A DNA stretch of 64,000 bases from Candidatus Poribacteria bacterium (GTDB lineage Bacteria > Poribacteria > WGA-4E > PCPOR2b). This document shows, one piece after another, positions 62,426-64,000 of the stretch (positions are counted from its first letter, which is position 1; each line of letters begins with the position of its first letter). The notes beneath the pieces are model-generated. The model was not told the origin of the DNA and made no database searches. It saw only the letters and a list, made by a program, of their open reading frames with translations. The translations under genes were made by a program, and so were the position numbers. The stretch spans positions 62,001-126,000 of the forward strand of contig JAPPKS010000030.1 of assembly GCA_028819845.1 (NCBI GenBank). The letters run 5' to 3'.

Positions 62426-63406
62426 TTATCGCCAAAATGTTACTCGCTCCTGATGTTTGAGCTTGCCCCAGATGGAGGGGTGTTTGCCTGCGGGAGAAAC
62501 GGCGAACTCCCCTGCAAAAGCTGGGTCAAACCACGACGGATTACGATTCCAGCCACCGCCCTCCAGACTTTCTGCATTATCCCCATCAGCATCCATCACC
62601 CAGACATCGATGGTTCCATCCCGCGCGGCGGTGAAGGCAATTTGTTTCCCATCCGGCGACCATGCAGGCTCATTATCAGGTGTGGGTACGTCAGTAATCT
62701 GATCGACCTTTCCCCCATCTGCGTCCATCACAAAAATGTTGTCAGGCCCCGCCCGATCTGAGGCGAAAACAATCTTATTACCATTCGGCGACCAGTCCGG
62801 TTGAATGTCTTCAGCATCGTTGTTTGTCAGATTGGTTGGATTCTGTCCGTCGGTGTCCATTACGTAGATTTCAGCATTTCCATCGCGGGAAGTGTAGAAA
62901 GCAATCTTGCGGCCGTTGGGAGACCATGACGGGTCGTAGTCTGCATCGGGGTGGTTGGTGATATTCTGCTTTCCTTCGCCATTGGCATCCATCACGTAAA
63001 TTTCAAGGTTTCCGTCGCGTTTGGATGTGAAAGCCATCCTTTGACCGTTTGGGTGCCAGGTGGGCCACCTGTCAGCTTTAAGGTGTTCCGTCATCCTTTG
63101 GAGATTCTGTCCATCAGCATCTATCACAAACACGTCAATGTTGCCATCTACCTCAGCGTAGTAAGCAATCTTTCGGCCATCCGGCGACCACTCGATTCCA
63201 AGAGACGCCCCGGGAGCGTTCGGCACAGCGCGCGCATTGTCACCATCCGGGTCAACTAGCCAGAGACTACCGCCTCCGCGCGATGTGGCAAAGGCGATGG
63301 TCGGTTCATCGGGTGCTTGTGCCAAGGCAGGCAATGAAAGCCCGACATGGCTCAACAGGATTGCAGTGCACAACGCGAAAAACGCGGACTTCACTCTAGA
63401 ATACAT
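62426..63406 (-). CDS. TolB-like beta-propeller protein (PD40 repeats)
   Basis: The 326-residue protein has an N-terminal signal peptide (about residues 1-30, ending in A-L-A-Q-A). The mature part has six to seven PD40/TolB repeats of about 42 residues, each with W-S-P-[DN]-G-[RK]-[KQ]-I-A-F and a following I-Y-V-M-D-[AT]-D-G. The C-terminal tail W-F-D-P-A-F-A-G-E-F-A-V-S-P-A-G-K is shared with the neighbouring gene at 63543. It would be a periplasmic protein-binding scaffold. No enzymatic residues are seen. Confidence 0.93.
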   Translation of the reverse strand: MYSRVKSAFFALCTAILLSHVGLSLPALAQAPDEPTIAFATSRGGGSLWLVDPDGDNARAVPNAPGASLGIEWSPDGRKIAYYAEVDGNIDVFVIDADGQNLQRMTEHLKADRWPTWHPNGQRMAFTSKRDGNLEIYVMDANGEGKQNITNHPDADYDPSWSPNGRKIAFYTSRDGNAEIYVMDTDGQNPTNLTNNDAEDIQPDWSPNGNKIVFASDRAGPDNIFVMDADGGKVDQITDVPTPDNEPAWSPDGKQIAFTAARDGTIDVWVMDADGDNAESLEGGGWNRNPSWFDPAFAGEFAVSPAGKHPSIWGKLKHQERVTFWR

Positions 63407-63542
63407 GATAACCTCCTATTTAGCTTACTATTTTATGTTAAGAAATTCTCTTCCTTTGGATTGCCGCAACAGCGGTCACAGTCCAGCGCCGCCTATTGTA
63501 CACTACCCTCTGGCACCACCTAGTAACCCTAACTAAACCGCT

Positions 63543-64000
63543 TTATTTCTGAGGTAGGACACGTCCGAACCTCTTGAGCCAACCCCAGGTCAATGGGCGC
63601 TTGTCAGCAGGTGAAACGGAAAACCGCTGTGCAAAGGCGGGGTCAAACCAATCTGCCGAACGGTTCCAGTGGGCTTCCTTTGTGAGTTTTTCAGGTTCAC
63701 CCTTTCCGTTTGCGTCCATCACCCAAATGTCAACTTTTCCACCTCGAGCGCTCGTAAAGACAATCTTTTCACCATCTGGCGACCACGCAGGCTCAGTGTC
63801 TGGTTGAGGCACATTTGTGAGCCGCTTGAGGTTATTCCCATCTACGCCTATCACAAAGATGTTATTGCCGTCCCGCCGGTCAGAGACAAAGGCAATCTTT
63901 TGACTGTCTGGCGACCAGTCCGGTTGGATGTCTTCAGCGTTATGGTTGGTGAGGTTCTGCGCATCCATTCCGTCGGCGTCCATCACATAGATTTCCGCAT
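63543..64000 (-). CDS. TolB-like beta-propeller protein (partial, 3' part)
   Basis: The frame is open to the right edge of the window, so the start is missing. It shows three PD40 repeats (W-S-P-D-S-Q-K-I-A-F, W-S-P-D-G-E-K-I-V-F) and the tail W-F-D-P-A-F-A-Q-R-F-S-V-S-P-A-D-K, which matches the downstream gene at 62426 closely. The two are tandem paralogs on the same strand with 136 bases between them. Confidence 0.9.
   Translation of the reverse strand, partial: AEIYVMDADGMDAQNLTNHNAEDIQPDWSPDSQKIAFVSDRRDGNNIFVIGVDGNNLKRLTNVPQPDTEPAWSPDGEKIVFTSARGGKVDIWVMDANGKGEPEKLTKEAHWNRSADWFDPAFAQRFSVSPADKRPLTWGWLKRFGRVLPQK

Noticed and set aside
1-64000. tRNA, rRNA or riboswitch genes
   Set aside because: No cloverleaf with a T-arm GGTTCRA box, rRNA-like or classic riboswitch core was recognised by eye; a covariance-model search would be decisive.

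Overview
The window looks like a chromosomal segment from an uncultured, Gram-negative-type (diderm) bacterium, most plausibly a member of Candidatus Poribacteria or a neighbouring lineage. This is inferred from gene content: a cohesin-like secreted protein at the left edge, several sugar phosphate isomerase/epimerase-type TIM barrels, a Gfo/Idh/MocA oxidoreductase, a 951-residue TPR protein, a DUF6785-type membrane protein, TolB-like beta-propellers and many palindromic intergenic repeats. A LpxL/HtrB-type acyltransferase argues for lipid A and an outer membrane. Several promoters match the sigma-70 consensus, and a primary sigma factor gene is present. No tRNA, rRNA, CRISPR array, transposase or integrase was recognised.

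Layout. 1-20 kb is mainly metabolism and transport: two TIM-barrel isomerases, a one-Cys peroxiredoxin, a ThDP-fold protein lacking key catalytic residues, an aminotransferase, a GT4 glycosyltransferase, a TAXI-TRAP transporter, the TPR protein, a biotin ligase without a DNA-binding domain, an orphan PotD-like lipoprotein, a rhodanese, a small Gfo/Idh-like protein, a Gfo/Idh oxidoreductase, a methyltransferase and an anti-sigma/STAS pair.

20.5-36 kb is an accessory island. It opens with a HicAB toxin-antitoxin pair and holds what looks like a DNA phosphorothioation defence system of the Ssp type: a DUF4007 protein (SspB-like), a 1189-aa P-loop ATPase (SspC-like), a PAPS-reductase-like ATP pyrophosphatase (SspD/DndC-like), a DUF262+DUF1524 effector (SspE-like) and a DGQHR protein (DndB-like). 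Four small proteins sit between or just after these genes. No cysteine desulfurase (SspA/DndA) is present in the window. Gaps are filled with at least four families of palindromic repeats, and the right side ends with an orphan HicB and two proteins of unknown function.

36-43.8 kb holds a glycine-pentad repeat membrane protein, a DUF3352-like lipoprotein, a CcmD-like protein, a DUF6785-like permease, and an isomerase/Rieske/epimerase cluster behind a perfect TTGACA-N17-TATAAT promoter. 43.9-57.7 kb is a long minus-strand housekeeping and envelope block: primary sigma factor, ABC exporter, methyltransferase, Clp1-type polynucleotide kinase, SppA, CapD-type dehydratase, glycosyltransferase, Trm112-like protein, SecA and a membrane protein. 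58-64 kb has pterin carbinolamine dehydratase, the lipid A acyltransferase, an S41 protease with an unusual C-terminal tail, MsrP and two tandem TolB-like proteins, the second cut by the window edge.

The most interesting region is the Ssp/Dnd-like island. It combines a single-strand-type Ssp core and effector with a DndB-like putative regulator, lacks a local desulfurase, and contains unassigned small genes.
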